Shown here piece after piece: positions 13,205 to 25,785 of a DNA stretch of 64,000 bases. The stretch comes from Crotophaga sulcirostris (taxonomy: Eukaryota > Chordata > Aves > Cuculiformes > Crotophagidae), in the NCBI GenBank assembly GCA_013397455.1, contig VYZB01000195.1, positions 423,056 to 487,055 of the forward strand. The letters are read 5' to 3'. Within the stretch, counting starts at the first letter, position 1; the number at the start of each line of letters is the position of its first letter. The notes below the pieces were generated by a model. It searched no databases, was not told where the DNA came from, and was given only the letters and a program-made list of their open reading frames with translations. The position numbers and the translations under genes were made by a program.

Positions 13205-13303
13205 AATCAGTGATTGCAAGAGTCCTCCAAAGCAAGTGAAACTGGATCAACTGAAAGGGACAGTAAAATCTCCCACAAAGTTCAGCTCAATCTTATAAGG
13301 AAG
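13205..13303 (+). other. PCK1: PCK1 non-coding exon 1 (5'UTR), start approximate
   Basis: The start is inferred from the TATA-like box about 29 bases upstream. The end is defined by AAG followed by GTAAGC at 13304. The exon has no coding role; the first ATG of the protein lies in exon 2. The intron runs to the TTTTAG acceptor at 13496-13501 and holds a poly-T run near 13320-13332. Confidence 0.65.
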
Positions 13304-13501
13304 GTAAGCAGAATGGTCTCTTTTTTTTTTTTCCAGGTTGAAATTACCAGTGATCCAGGTTCTCTATATTGATTTTAAAGCAGAAGTACATTATCAAGTC
13401 TATTACAAATTCTACGGCTGCATTATACGTTGTTAGGAAGGCTTATCATCACTGGTTGTAATGTCATAACATGCTAACACACCTAATATATTTGATTTTA
13501 G

Positions 13502-13776
13502 ATTGTGATCAGTACTTCAAAGCCATCAGCAAGATCCACTACAGGTTAAATAATGCCCCCACAGTTGAAAGCAGAGGTAAATGTCATGCCCAAGGTTGTC
13601 CAGGGGGATCTGCAGAGCCTGCCTCCAGAAGTGAGAGAGTTCATTGAAAGTAATGCAAAGCTGTGCCAGCCTGAGAGCATTCATATCTGTGATGGCTCGG
13701 AAGAGGAAAACAAAAAAATTCTGGACATCATGGTAGAACAGGGCATGATCAAGAAGCTGAGCAAGTATGAGAACTG
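13502..13776 (+). CDS. PCK1: PCK1 exon 2 (5'UTR end and residues 1-74)
   Basis: The acceptor is TTTTAG and the donor is GTGAGT at 13777. Bases 13502-13552 are untranslated; ATG is at 13553. It encodes the N-terminal lobe, including [15 protein letters not shown]. The last codon is split (TG then C), giving C75. Residues 70-71 read Ser-Lys. Confidence 0.95.
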
Positions 13777-16700
13777 GTGAGTAGCTCAAAGGAAGTAAAG
13801 TATCATCTCAGAATTGCAATATGCATTTTCTAACCTGTTTACTTCTAAAACTGCTTACAAGCCTTCAATATTTTCTTTCCATGAACATTTTGGCACTGTA
13901 GGTTTTATAGGTGAAACATCAGGAAAAGCAAACTTTTTTCCTCCGAACATAGTCCAATTGAATAATATGTTTTATCAACTGTGCATTGTCTCTATCGGTT
14001 AGTTACATCAGGGAACTGAAATAATGTCATAAGACTTACATAACTAATGATTAGCAATGGCTAAATATTATTTAGCAAATATATCTTTTGAAGAATTCCA
14101 CTATTTTAGTCAGTTTATTCATCAAATACTTTTTTGTGGCATTCAAATAGCTCTGTGGGTGTTCAAATATTATTCAGTACAGGTATTATTCATATTGTGC
14201 CAATGAGCTTTGACTGTAATGTATTCAGCAAATACTTTTTTTCAAATATTTCATCATCTCTCCCAAGCAACCCAACATGAAAGGAGAATATTAACAGCAA
14301 GTACATACTCAGAAATTACGTGCCGACCAAGAGATCTTCATGGAATAAATCTGCAAAGACTTCTGAATAACTGAGTGCAGGAATTTGGCAATCTGTTTGC
14401 AGACTATTTAGGAGAGAAAAGGGCAAGATTCACCAGATAAATTATTCATTGTTAATTATATGCTTAGCTGTAGTGATGATGGTTATGACAGCCCAAGTAG
14501 AACATTTTTATACTCGTAGAAAATTTCTATGCATGGAGGTGAAAATGTAAAACAATCCTCTCTACTGTAAATAGATGGCAAACATTCTTAAGAGGGGGGA
14601 AAAAGAATCCCCTTTGATAAACTCCTTCACTTTCTATGATCATGCCTATACTCAGTATTTCTTTGTGATGCCTCTAACTGAAAGAACTATGCCAAACACT
14701 AAGCTGAATTCTGATCCCACAAGCACTTATACCAACACTTAAAGTACTTGCTTGGCATCCACTTTGCTTGAGGCATCATTGTGTGGTCCCCATGCAAAAC
14801 AGCTCCACACTGATGAGAATGAGAATTAAAAGAGATTAACTTGTCCCTGAAAGTTAGCAACAGAGAAGAAAACTGAGATAAGAGGCAAAGGAGTTTTAAC
14901 ATGTAAACAGAGTTTTCTGGGCTTTGTAATTTGTTATTTGTATTGGAAAGTCTTGAAACAACTTGTACAAGAGAATGTATCTGACTGATTTGAGATTGTC
15001 AGATAAACTGGTTCTGTCACTGTAGTTTTGGCCTTACAAAGCATTGTACCCTTTTCTGCTAAATTGGTCCCACAGAAGAGTAAAAATTGCAATATTGATA
15101 ATTTAAGTCTAATTTCCTGATTTTTGGTGAAATGCAGCTGGCTGGCTCTCACTGATCCAAGAGATGTGGCAAGAATTGAGAGCAAAACTGTCATTATCAC
15201 TCAAGAACAGAGAGATACCACTCCAATCCCTAAAACTGGAACCAGCCACCTGGGTCGCTGGATGTCTGAAGAAGATTTTGAGAAAGCCTTCAACACCAGG
15301 TTCCCAGGCTGCATGCAAGGTGGGCAAGGAGAGAACGTTTGACATCACTGAACTTTTAGGATTACAGACACACTAATATTAGTTACTGTAAACTTTGAAG
15401 AAAGATTTTAGCTGAAGATTTAGGTTTATACCTCTGATTATACCCTCACTCTGTTACTTTCATCTGGATTTTTACCATAAATCCAGATGCTTGTGCAAGG
15501 TTTGTCCTCAGTCTCTTTCCAGCATTCTTCTCTTCATAAAGAGGGGCAAAGTGAGGTAGGAAAATGTGACTAATTCTTTTCAGGAAATCACACAGCAACT
15601 AAGCAGCAGATAGGAAGTGAGATGAGAATGGAGGACCCCCATCCCCAGCAATAATTTCAGGTTCAGTGATTTACACCAACATAGAGTGTGGCCTCCACCC
15701 ACCTTTAGCACTGGCTAGACAATTTGAACAGCTGCTTTCAGCATTTAAGATAAAACTTTTTGCTATATGATGAGACAAATAGAAAACTACAGACCTTTAA
15801 ACTTCATCTGAAACACCTATAAGACAAACAGCTTTTAAAGGAGTGAGAAAAGCTCCATATTAATAAAGTACATCTCAAAAGTTCCTTATTTTGCCCTTCG
15901 CCACATCTTGATGCTCCCTGTTTTTTACAGGACGTACAATGTATGTCATCCCCTTCAGCATGGGGCCTATTGGGTCTCCTTTGTCCAAGATCGGGATTGA
16001 GCTGACAGATTCACCATATGTAGTGGCCAGCATGAGGATCATGACACGGATGGGAACAGCTGCTTTGAAAGCCCTGAGCAATGGGGAGTTTGTAAAATGC
16101 CTTCACTCGGTTGGATGTCCTCTACCACTAAAAGGTAAGACATTAAAAACTGTCACTCCTGGAAATTCCATGGGGTGTCTTTCAGACCTGGTTGGGTGTT
16201 CCAGTACACGGGAGGCACTTCAGCATAGAAGACCGGGGTGGTTTGTGTAGCAGCACTAGGTTCAGAACTCAATTAAAGGAATCAAGCTCAGTGAGGGTTG
16301 CATGGAAAGGAGGTTATTACCCCTAGTACTTACCAGGGGGGTTTCCTTTGAAGCGTCTGGTAGCGGTTGCTGTCAGAGGCTCAATGCTGATGAAGCAGTG
16401 TGATCCAGCGCGGAAACTGCTGCACTCATGAGTAAAACATTCCATTCTGCAGAACCATTAATCAACAACTGGCCGTGCAACCCAGACTTAACACTGATTG
16501 CCCATCTCCCGGATCGCAGAGAGATCATTTCATTTGGCAGCGGTTATGGAGGAAACTCCTTACTGGGGAAAAAATGCTTTGCTCTCAGAATTGCCAGCAG
16601 AATCGCCAAAGAGGAGGGCTGGCTAGCTGAGCACATGCTGGTAAGAGCTATTAAATCATGTGTGTTTCAACAGCCATTAAACCCTAAATTAACTCAACAT

Positions 16701-19700
16701 AAATGTAACACATCCTGATATTGATGAAATTAATCTCATATGGATAGTCCTGTAACATTATATATGAATTTATCACATGGCTTATGAAAAATAGGGAACT
16801 GGTTGCAAGGTTGACTACCATACATTTTAAAATGGTACCTGTAAACCAAGAAAGATTGGGAACTTTTGACAGTGGCTGCTTTCAGGCAGACCCATGTACT
16901 TGAGCAGAGCCTGAACATCATCGCTGGGCATCCACATTGCCCCTGCAAGTCTAATAGCAAAGGATTAATACAAGTTTAGGAAATAGTCTTTCATATTATA
17001 AATAGATCCATGCATTCAAGTCTGAAAATATTACATTTTCTAAATGAGTTCTGCTGTGTACCCTTCCTGTCTCTACTTTCTGCTGTCATTTAAACATTCT
17101 ACTGCCATTAAATACCACTGAAAAAAGATTTTCAAAGTGCATAAGAGAACAGAAAAAAAATCTATGTACTGTGAGAACTGCATTAAGTGCATATATAAGT
17201 GCTTTCACTCTGTTCTAGTTGTGCAGCCAAAAAATGTTGCCTGGTTTTCTTCTATCTCAGTTGAGAAACACATCTTTATACAAGTCTGTATCATTAATCA
17301 GAAAAATAAAAATAAATGCTTGAATTATACACATACCTGGCATTTTAAGAAGAGAAGAACGCCTTACAGATATTCTAAGGGCAAGAAGAGTAGACTTTTT
17401 GATGAATAAAATACAGTTTGAGTTATTTGTCATCTAAATTATGTGGTGCTTCTTCTGTAGGAACAAATTTGCATAATTAAATATTTTATCATTACCACTT
17501 GTTGAGAGACAATCTTCAAAATGAAAAGTGCAAGAAAAAAAGACTGTGTTTAACAGTTGCATTAATTTTTCAATAGATCCTGGGCATTACCAATCCAGAA
17601 GGTGAAAAGAAGTATTTTGCTGCAGCATTCCCTAGTGCATGCGGAAAAACCAACTTGGCCATGATGAACCCAAGCCTGCCAGGATGGAAAATTGAGTGCG
17701 TGGGTGATGATATTGCCTGGATGAAATTTGATGAACAAGGTATGGAACCAGGATTGGGTTCTTTTACAGTCCAGTATGGGATGCGTTTAAGTACAACAAG
17801 ACATGCTACAAAATTCTGGATAGAATTAAAACAGTTTAGTTACATTTTGTCATTTAACTTCCAGGCAACTTAAGGGCAATCAACCCAGAAAATGGCTTTT
17901 TTGGTGTTGCCCCTGGAACCTCAGTCAAAACAAACCCCAATGCTATTAAAACCATATTCAAGAACACCATCTTTACCAACGTAGCAGAGACCAGTGATGG
18001 TGGTGTCTATTGGGAAGGCATTGATGAGACGTTGCCACCAGGAGTAACGCTGACTTCTTGGAAGAACAAGGATTGGACCCCAGATAACGGTAACCTGACC
18101 CACTCCACAGACTGCCTTGGCTTTCTCTGCTGAATTCAAATTAATTCTGCCACTATAACCTTTTTCTTGTATTCTGTACAGGGGAACCTTGTGCTCACCC
18201 CAACTCACGGTTCTGCACTCCAGCCAGCCAGTGCCCCATCATGGACCCTGCATGGGAATCACCTGAAGGTGTGCCTATTGAAGGGATAATATTTGGAGGT
18301 CGGAGACCTGCTGGTAAGAGATGCAGCAGCAGAAGTGCTAACTACAGAAGGGTTTTAACACAACTGGGCATGGACACAGGTTGTGCTTTCACAGCTGCAA
18401 AATCAAGCAATAACTACATTAGCCTAGCTTCTCTGTGTTAGCCTTTGACACACACACTTACATCCACTGATGTTTAAGTGCCTGAATTATTAGAGGATAA
18501 CATGAAACAGGTAATCGGAATAAAGGGCTGGAGAGAGATGAGGACCCTCCAACCTGGATAATACATAGACACACAGCAAATTGCTGTACTTGTCTCAATT
18601 TGCTTGCAGTCTAACTAGTTCAGGTAGGAAATGGTTTGAGAAATGAACCAGCTATAGGCAGTTTACAGCAATGGAACTAATATTAATTGATCTGTTAAAG
18701 GTCACCTAAAGTTGGAGCAAATATAGAAGCACTGCTAGGTCTGAGTCTGATATCATCACCACAGGACCAGGTTCTATTTCCAATAAGACCTGCTGGGGAT
18801 TCTGAGGTTCCAGATATTTCTCACTGAGCAACTAGACACAGATGTGTTCAGTAATCAGTAGCCACTTTTGAAACCATTCATATAAACTTTGCTGTAAGAA
18901 GGCAGGAAATGAACTGGTCTTAAAAAAAAGGAAGAATTCTAATACATTGCACAGCAACATGCATACAGCAGTATCTCAGGTAGCAAAACCTGTTGTAAAA
19001 ATGTTTCTGGACCTTAGAATGATTTTGTTCTTTACAGGTGTTCCTCTCGTATACGAGGCCTTTAACTGGCAGCATGGAGTATTTATAGGAGCAGCTATGA
19101 GATCTGAAGCAACAGCAGCTGCTGAGCACAAAGGTAAATCAAAATTTAATCTGCCTACCTGTATTAAAAGCAATCCTCTCTGGACTCCCTGCTCTGTCCT
19201 CCTTCCCTGCTCTTTCACATTTCAGTCTTGGCAGCTCATTTTGCAACCTGTGCATTTGCACAACAGAAAATATTTGTGTTGGAATTAAAAGCCAATTTCT
19301 CTATAAAAGTCAAATTAAGCAAAATAATCCTGTAGGTGGCAAGCATACAGAACAGGGTTCAGGCATGGGGTTGCCAGAAGCCTCAGTATGGAGTCTGTTA
19401 CAGTCTGGGATAAATAAATTTTCTCTTGAGCTAGAGCTTAACATACATGAACAATGAAAGCCAGCTCTTGAGGATCTTCCTTTAGGCTGCCTGACCTGAG
19501 ATTTAAAAAATTAATTTCCACTGATTAAAAAAATTTAATGTGCACTGTTTTTGAACATCAAGGTTAATGCTTGTCATGTTTCTTTAAAGCTCTTTGGTTC
19601 AGATGCAGAAGAGTGGTTAAAGGGACCATAAGTACTAAATCCTAGGAGGATCTCAATCTTTGTGCTTTGGAATAAACGTGCTATTTATTACCTTACATTC

Positions 19701-20175
19701 TCCATTTGTCTTTTGAACAGGCAAAATCATTATGCATGATCCATTTGCCATGAGACCTTTCTTTGGCTACAACTTTGGCAAATACTTGGCCCACTGGCTC
19801 AGCATGGCACATCGTCCAGCTGCAAAACTACCAAGGATCTTTCATGTTAACTGGTTCCGGAAAGACAGCCAAGGGAAATTCTTGTGGCCTGGCTACGGAG
19901 AGAATTCCCGTGTGCTGGAGTGGATGTTTAACAGGATCGAAGGGAAAGCCTCTGCCAAGCCAACTGCCATAGGTTACATCCCTGCTGACACTGCCTTGAA
20001 CTTGAAGGGTTTAGAAAATGTCAACTTGGCTGAACTGTTTGATATCTCCAAAGAATTCTGGGAAAAGGAGGTAGAAGAAATCAAACAATACTTTGAAATG
20101 CAAGTTAATGCTGACCTTCCCTATGAAATAGAAAGGGAAACACTTGCCTTAGAGATGAGGATAAAACAGTTGTAG
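13502..20175 (+). CDS. PCK1: Phosphoenolpyruvate carboxykinase, cytosolic (GTP), full gene
   Basis: PCK1 converts oxaloacetate and GTP to phosphoenolpyruvate, CO2 and GDP in the cytosol. It is the committed step of gluconeogenesis and is also used in glyceroneogenesis. Coding segments are 13553-13776, 15138-15319, 15931-16134, 16453-16640, 17577-17739, 17865-18089, 18182-18313, 19038-19133 and 19721-20175. All introns are GT-AG and the segments join in frame to 1869 nt, giving 622 residues plus TAG, the usual family length. Numbering falls on the classical residues: R87, Y235, K244, H264, the P-loop at 286-291 with reactive C288, D310/D311, N403, R405, R436, the omega-loop lid at about 464-474, and guanine-pocket W516, F517 and F525. 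ATG at 13553 is chosen because the protein begins [10 protein letters not shown], as expected for the family. There is no N-terminal mitochondrial presequence, which argues against PCK2. Two differences stand out: position 70 is Ser (Lys in human PCK1, from memory) and position 530 is Tyr. No frameshift or premature stop is present, so the gene looks intact. Confidence 0.97.
15138..15319 (+). CDS. PCK1: PCK1 exon 3 (residues 75-135)
   Basis: The acceptor is ATGCAG and the donor is GTGGGC, the weakest donor of the gene. It carries R87, which contacts substrate, and S90, the position reported as an AKT phosphosite in human PCK1. The reading frame continues through a split Gly136 codon. Confidence 0.95.
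15461..15489. repeat. Perfect 11-bp inverted repeat in PCK1 intron 3
   Basis: CATCTGGATTT (15461-15471) and AAATCCAGATG (15479-15489) are exact reverse complements around a 7-base loop. In the transcript they would form a short hairpin. The stem is too short for a microRNA precursor. Confidence 0.85.
15931..16134 (+). CDS. PCK1: PCK1 exon 4 (residues 136-203)
   Basis: The acceptor follows a T-rich tract ending TTTACAG; the donor is GTAAGA. It encodes [16 protein letters not shown] and the segment through CPLPLK. Phase 1 at both ends matches the neighbouring exons. Confidence 0.95.
16453..16640 (+). CDS. PCK1: PCK1 exon 5 (residues 204-266)
   Basis: The acceptor is TCTGCAG and the donor is GTAAGA. 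It encodes [14 protein letters not shown], with Y235 and the metal ligand K244, and ends just after the metal ligand H264. It joins exon 6 in phase 0. Confidence 0.95.
17577..17739 (+). CDS. PCK1: PCK1 exon 6 (residues 267-320, nucleotide-binding core)
   Basis: The acceptor is TCAATAG and the donor is GTATGG. It contains the P-loop FPSACGKTN (C288, K290, T291) and the kinase-2 motif VGDDIAWM (D310, D311), the two defining motifs of GTP-type PEPCK. Confidence 0.95.
17865..18089 (+). CDS. PCK1: PCK1 exon 7 (residues 321-395)
   Basis: The acceptor is TTCCAG and the donor is GTAACC. It encodes [14 protein letters not shown] and the [18 protein letters not shown] segment of the catalytic lobe. 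The following intron is only 92 bases long. Confidence 0.95.
18182..18313 (+). CDS. PCK1: PCK1 exon 8 (residues 396-439)
   Basis: The acceptor is TGTACAG and the donor is GTAAGA. It encodes CAHPNSRF, with N403 and R405, and FGGRRPAG, with R436, which contacts the phosphate groups. Confidence 0.95.
19038..19133 (+). CDS. PCK1: PCK1 exon 9 (residues 440-471)
   Basis: The acceptor is TTTACAG and the donor is GTAAAT. It encodes FNWQHGVF and most of the mobile omega-loop lid, [10 protein letters not shown], which closes over the active site. The lid is completed in exon 10. Confidence 0.95.
19721..20175 (+). CDS. PCK1: PCK1 exon 10, coding part (residues 472-622)
   Basis: The acceptor is TTTGAACAG. 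It encodes [18 protein letters not shown], the guanine pocket [20 protein letters not shown] (W516, F517, F525, with Tyr at 530) and the C terminus ending MRIKQL. TAG is at 20173-20175. Confidence 0.96.
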
Positions 20176-20780
20176 CTGATGAAACCCACAATTATTTATC
20201 AGTCCACAAATACTAAGACAGGACAAACATTTTACCAAATCATCACTGGAAGCATAACAGCACACTGATGGGCAGGGTGTTATAATGAAAGTAGGTCTTA
20301 GTCTAGTTAGAATATAGATAGACCTGGTGATTTATAACTACATCAGTTGTTGTGAATAGGAGAACAGCTGTGGGAATATATGTTGCACATGGTCTTCAAA
20401 ACCCTCATCTGTCACTTAGGTGCACATATAGCCATGATGTGTGTAAGTTACTTGAGTAGTTCTGCATATGCAATCCAAATCAATCCAGCCTTCAATATGT
20501 AGCACATTGTTTCTTTCACACAAACCTCTAGAGTATCAGACTACAGGAAAGAAGAAAGAAAATTAGATGCTGTATATATGTATTACCTAAACATATTTAA
20601 TGGCTTGAATTTTTTTAGAAAAATGAAGTTGTAACTATTATCAGAGTGAATGATGACTTTGTATTACTAATGCATATTTAAGACATTGCTATTACATGTG
20701 CCTCATGTTCTTGTGATTTCCAGATGTTTTGAATGGCTTGTTCTTTAAACTATTGAAATAAATGTTTATATAAAATATAA
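20176..20780 (+). other. PCK1: PCK1 3'UTR (end approximate)
   Basis: About 600 AT-rich bases follow the stop codon, with several ATTTA- and TTTTTT-type segments in the last 200 bases. Mammalian PCK1 mRNA is short-lived and carries AU-rich stability elements in its 3'UTR; the composition here is compatible, but no specific element is assigned. The end is set about 20 bases past the polyadenylation signal. Confidence 0.75.
20757..20762 (+). terminator. PCK1: PCK1 polyadenylation signal AATAAA
   Basis: A canonical AATAAA in the context TTGAAATAAATG, about 580 bases after the stop codon. It is the first canonical hexamer downstream of PCK1. Confidence 0.8.
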
Positions 20781-23700
20781 CCTAATTTCCAACATTCTCA
20801 CTGTTTATAGACTACATGCGTATAAATTGGGCTCCCTGTCAATACCACAACACGGAGATATTCACATGTGGAAATTAAATGTTGACTAGCATTGATCTAT
20901 TACTCCTAAGTCAACTAGTTTAAGCTACTTACCATCTTTGTAACTTTTATTCAAGCCAAAGGCACGATCCAGAATTATGACACCAGCTGTAAGCAGTCAT
21001 GCAGCTAGTGACGCGCTCTCCATAACTGGGCATTGTTAGGTACTTTCAGGCATTTATAAAATAAACTACCCTCTAGGAAAGCTCCATGTTAGGACCTTAC
21101 TCATTTGCCGAAGTCAGAATTCGCCTCTGTTCCACAGTATCTTGGCTTTTGCAAGAACTTCTAGAGAAGCTGTTGAAGTAAAAACAGTTTGGGAAGAGTT
21201 TTCTGGATTTGTTAAGACGTCTAAAGCCTTAGAGCTCAATGAAAATAGGAGTAGGAGTTTGTGTGGGCTTCCTTCTAGATCCAAGATAATAAAACCATCC
21301 CATGTTCTCCCTATTAAAGATGTCCTTTATATGCTTCCCACATCCCTGGCTTTTTCACTTTGAATGCTTCATCTCCCAAAATATATTGCAAATATTTGCT
21401 TAGCAAAGAGAAAATCACTTACATTGTGTAATAAGCCTTTTTATAGGCCCCGCTTCCTTGCAAAACAAACAGTACCAGGGCTGGTCAACAGATGCCCTTT
21501 GAAGTTTGCTAGGAGAGCTCACATAGCCTGAAAAGCTTCCAACCACCTCCTGACTCCATGTTTAGGACATAACACAAACATCATCAGTTCTGCAGTGAAT
21601 AATACAGCATAAGTCAATAAACGGATCACACGAAAACCAGACAATAGAAAGCTGTGACAAAAGCAGAGGAGAGCAGTGCAGCCTCCATTGAGATGATGAT
21701 CATCAGTTGACGTACTTGCTGGTCAAAAACCACATCTGCATGCATGCATGAAGGTCTCCTATAGGGTCATCTGTGTACTCTTGAGTGGGCTCCAAATTAA
21801 AAGACAAATCAAGGTGGAAGATAGTAAATAAGTCAAAGGAAGTGAGCCAAGAGAGACTAGTATATGCACTCCTCAGGTTCAAGGACTACTATCATGTGTA
21901 TAAAATAAAGTTATTTATAAAGCAATCCTAGAAATAGTTGGCTTGGGCCATTTCCAAACTGATATGACAGCATTGGACCTAGCATTTGGATAAGTCTAAG
22001 GAAGAACAAAGAACTAAGAAAATCTGTCATGCTGATATCAAAGAGTTATGGCCAGTTACAGTCTCAGAGTTGCTTATGAGCCTCATGAGAGGATCCTGGT
22101 CCTGAGCAGTGCAAACATTCCAAGTACATTTTGAAATGCTGCCAAGGAGATGTACAGAAGCTTGAGGCTTTCTGGAATGCTCTGAGCAGCTCCAGTGTGA
22201 TGTTCTGCCTTCTCAAACACAATCAGGCTCAATATTCTGTATATCACAAAAGAAATGACTTGTACTTCATGCCAGGGGAATCTGAGCCAAAGACCTAAGC
22301 CCAGAAAACATATGGACATGGGAGAAGCGAGTGACACTTGCCCCATAAAGTGCTGCTTAACGAGGAGATGGGTATCATCACCATGGGTCAAAACAATCAG
22401 GGTATTGTGGCACACACCGAGGTAGCCAGATTGGTATTATAAGGTGCTAACTACCTTGAGAACATCATAACCCTGCCCAGACCACTGGGTTTCATATTCT
22501 GACTAAACCCTTGCTTTCTCCTCCTCAGCCTCAGAGGTTGGCAGACTTTCCTTCCCTCGAACCCTGCTGCCCTCAGGGTTCTCCTCTGGGTATTCTTTCC
22601 TTACAACACAACGTAACTCATGGAAAGTGGCTATCACGAGCACTTCTGGCAAAATTATTTAAACTGCTGGCAGATCTCACGCTCCGCACATTTTAATCAC
22701 GTGCATCTTTTCAAACACTACTCGGAGACTGACGAGCACACAAATCATTCCGGAAACTACAGAAAATGGGGGGAAAAAAACTTGCCGTACTGTTAAGGTT
22801 AAGAGCAAGAAAATAACCTTTTGTGTGAGTCATTCAACAGCTCCTTTGTATGTAAATATATCCGCAACCCATCAGTATCTATGGGGAGTACAATTTACAT
22901 TTTGAATGATCAAAATGTTTAGTATTGGCAGAGAAAATGTTTAAAAAGAGAGAAGGCGGCGGTTTAAAATTTAGAAACTTAGTCAACCGTGCCAGATTAT
23001 GATCTCAACTTCTCTCCCTCCAACAAATACTATGCTCCATAAAAACAAGATGAATTAGAACAAAGTGCTTTTAAATTGAAATTTGGAAGTTCCCCTGATT
23101 TTCAAAAGAAAGAAGGGGGAAAGCAACAAATGCAATAAATTTCAGCAAATTAGTAGAGAAATATAAAACTTGGCCTATTAAATGTGATTCAGAGAAGGGA
23201 AGCGCAGGAAAGACTAACACATGAAGTGTACAGAGCCATAACATTTGCAACAGCTGTGTTATGAAATGCACTTGGTATTCTGGGAAGCGAGAAAAAAAAA
23301 AATACTTTGTTAAAACACTTGCGGATGTACCAGTGGCTGAAAAGAGACAAAAATCACAGTTTAACCATTAATGCTGTTGAGGATACAGTCTCTGGTACCT
23401 TGGTTATACCATGATTCACTGAAGAGGAAATGCAGTGATGGATGCACCACATTCGGGGGAGGCTGTGCTCGACTCCCTTAAAGTTAGTGCAGTGCTTTTA
23501 AATGACCTTTTGTCTACTCTGGCAAAAAGTCTGGCTTCAGTGTCAAGAACTCCTATTAGCACAGATAAATCCACCGACCTCAGACCCAGACCTTGGACCA
23601 GTTTTTGCACAGGTTGAAACGTCCCCAAGTCTGATGCCATCCTTTGGACTCATTTCTAACATTTCAAGGTCAAATTTTGACTGTGTTTTGTCTTGTTCCT

Positions 23701-24470
23701 TCAAATCCCTTTCTCACATGTCAGTTTCAGTAGTAATTACCTTGAGTACATAAGATATCCACACACCTGTATTCTGCCAACAAGATGAAGGTTAAACCAA
23801 ATAAATAACTAAAATGAAAATCGGCATCCAGCTTGCTGCTCTTACTGGGAAAAAAGTGAAACCCACCTTCAAATCCCTCACAATTCTGTGATGATAGGGC
23901 TATTTTCAGGGAAAGAAATAAAATTCAGGGAAAAGGCATTTAGGTTCTGGGAAATACTGTTTTCCAAAAACCTTGGCTGCCATAGTTACATGATTTATTC
24001 TGTACTTGCTGCAGTATAGTCAATTAGCTCCCTAACTGAAAGACAATTATCGTAACTAGAGATGTACCTGGCTGGAAGACTACTGAAATGCTGCTTATGA
24101 ATGGCAAAGCAGAGTGCTCTAAATTCCAAATTACTAATCATTATTGTTGATCATGGAGGACATTTCTGGCAGCAGTTTACCCCCAGTGATCCAAAAGGGC
24201 ACATTTGTCAAATGGGTGCTGGCAAACGCCAGTCACTGAGATTCCAAAACACATCCTGCCACATCTGTGAGTCGGTATGCAAAACAGTGAGGTGGAAAAA
24301 AAAGAGAGAGGAAATGAAAAAAAAAAACAAATTACTATTGCATGCCTTTACTGCATTCTGCAGCCATCACGGATAAAACTTTTGGCTGCAAAACTTTAAC
24401 AGAGAAGGATTTTGTGAGCAAGTTACAGAAATCCACATTTATTGTTATTTAAAATTCAGACTATATCCAA
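20781..24470. other. Intergenic DNA downstream of PCK1, no gene seen
   Basis: Mixed-composition DNA with only short chance open frames on both strands. No exon with family resemblance, RNA gene or mobile element was recognised. In human, ZBP1 follows PCK1; nothing resembling its Z-alpha domains or RHIM motif was noticed here. Confidence 0.6.
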
Positions 24471-24485
24471 TTGTTGCAAATACAA

Positions 24486-24690
24486 ATAGTGTTACGCTGT
24501 CTTTGTTTTAAGAGGCCATGCAGAAGAACTCCAAGCTGTTCCTACCAAGCATTAAGGACTAAGCTGCCTTCATTACCATCAGGGACATTGGTGCTCATGA
24601 CATTCAGTTTGCTTCTCCTCACACTGGCTCCATTGGCCTTCCCATGGCTTTTCTCCAGAGTAAGTGTGACCAGATGTATATTCTGAGATT
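24486..24690 (+). pseudogene. Coding-like stretch, possibly a decayed exon or retrocopy
   Basis: In one frame this reads EAMQKNSKLFLPSIKD, one TAA, then AAFITIRDIGAHDIQF, SPHTGSIGLPMAFLQSK and CDQMYILRLF. That is about 68 codons with one internal stop and a protein-like composition. I do not recognise the family. No intron signals or flanking direct repeats were identified. It may be a relic of a coding sequence, or chance. Confidence 0.25.
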
Positions 24691-25785
24691 ATTTGACTTC
24701 AGCTTTTGTTCAAGCTGGTAAGCTGCTAGCAGAACTTTTTCTAACACACAACACAGAAATAGTCTTCATGTCTTCTTTGGAAATTCCAGATACTGGCCAT
24801 TGGAAAAGGAAAACATCTGTTTTAATTCTCCCAAAGGAACATATCAAAGTTTTTGTGCTGTGTTTATGCAGCTTCAAGGCCCTTTGTTAAGCTAAAAAAA
24901 CCCCTTTGTAAAACTGCTTGGGTTTTTGTTATTGTTCTATTTTTGTTTTTAAACCAAGTTACTGGATTTCATACTTTTTCTTGTAAAACATCTCAATGCT
25001 ACTTCCCAGGTTGAGATGGCCAAGGAATGGTTCTTCCCAGAAATTTGCTCCTGATGAACAGCTGTTGTCCAGAACAAACTAAGCTTGTTCTTCATGGATA
25101 ACAGCGTCTAGGTTCACAGTTAGTAGAACCTTACCCCTGCTTTGTACAAACCTGTGGGCTTCAAACTAGTTAAACTAATAGTCTGAACTCTTTCTCCTCC
25201 TCCTTGCCTCCCCATCTCATCAGAGAAATTCTAGGAAGACCCTGTCGCCATGGTGGAGGCTGGCACAGCAACTGCACGTACATACAAATGCCGTCTCAGC
25301 TATGAATGTGAAGAGTACAACAAAACCTCATTTTACCCACCGGAAACCATCACTATATTTATCTGTGTCTTCCTGAACAGATGAAAAACTTCCCATGGTG
25401 TTCTGGAGCTCCAGATCCTGCAAGTATCTATGAATAGCAGCTTTATATTTAACCAAGGTTGGAAAGAGTGAAAACTAAACGCTACAAGACGATGCCAGTT
25501 CAGCAGCTCAGAAGCCAACAGAACATTGCTTGCAGGTGGCATGGAGATAAACTCCAGCCCACAGGGCAAACAACATTGCCACTGGTATCCAGTAATGCTG
25601 CAAAAGCCACATGACTTTGCATGACTTATGCACTGCTAAGCCTCGAGTAGTGCAACTCTACCAGGAGTTATTCCTGTGGGCAGAAACAAGAAGGGTGGCA
25701 AGACCCAAGAAAACCACCTGGAGATGACATTACATGCATACACTCTCAATGAGCAATGTGACTCCTCTGTTCCTTTTCCTATATC

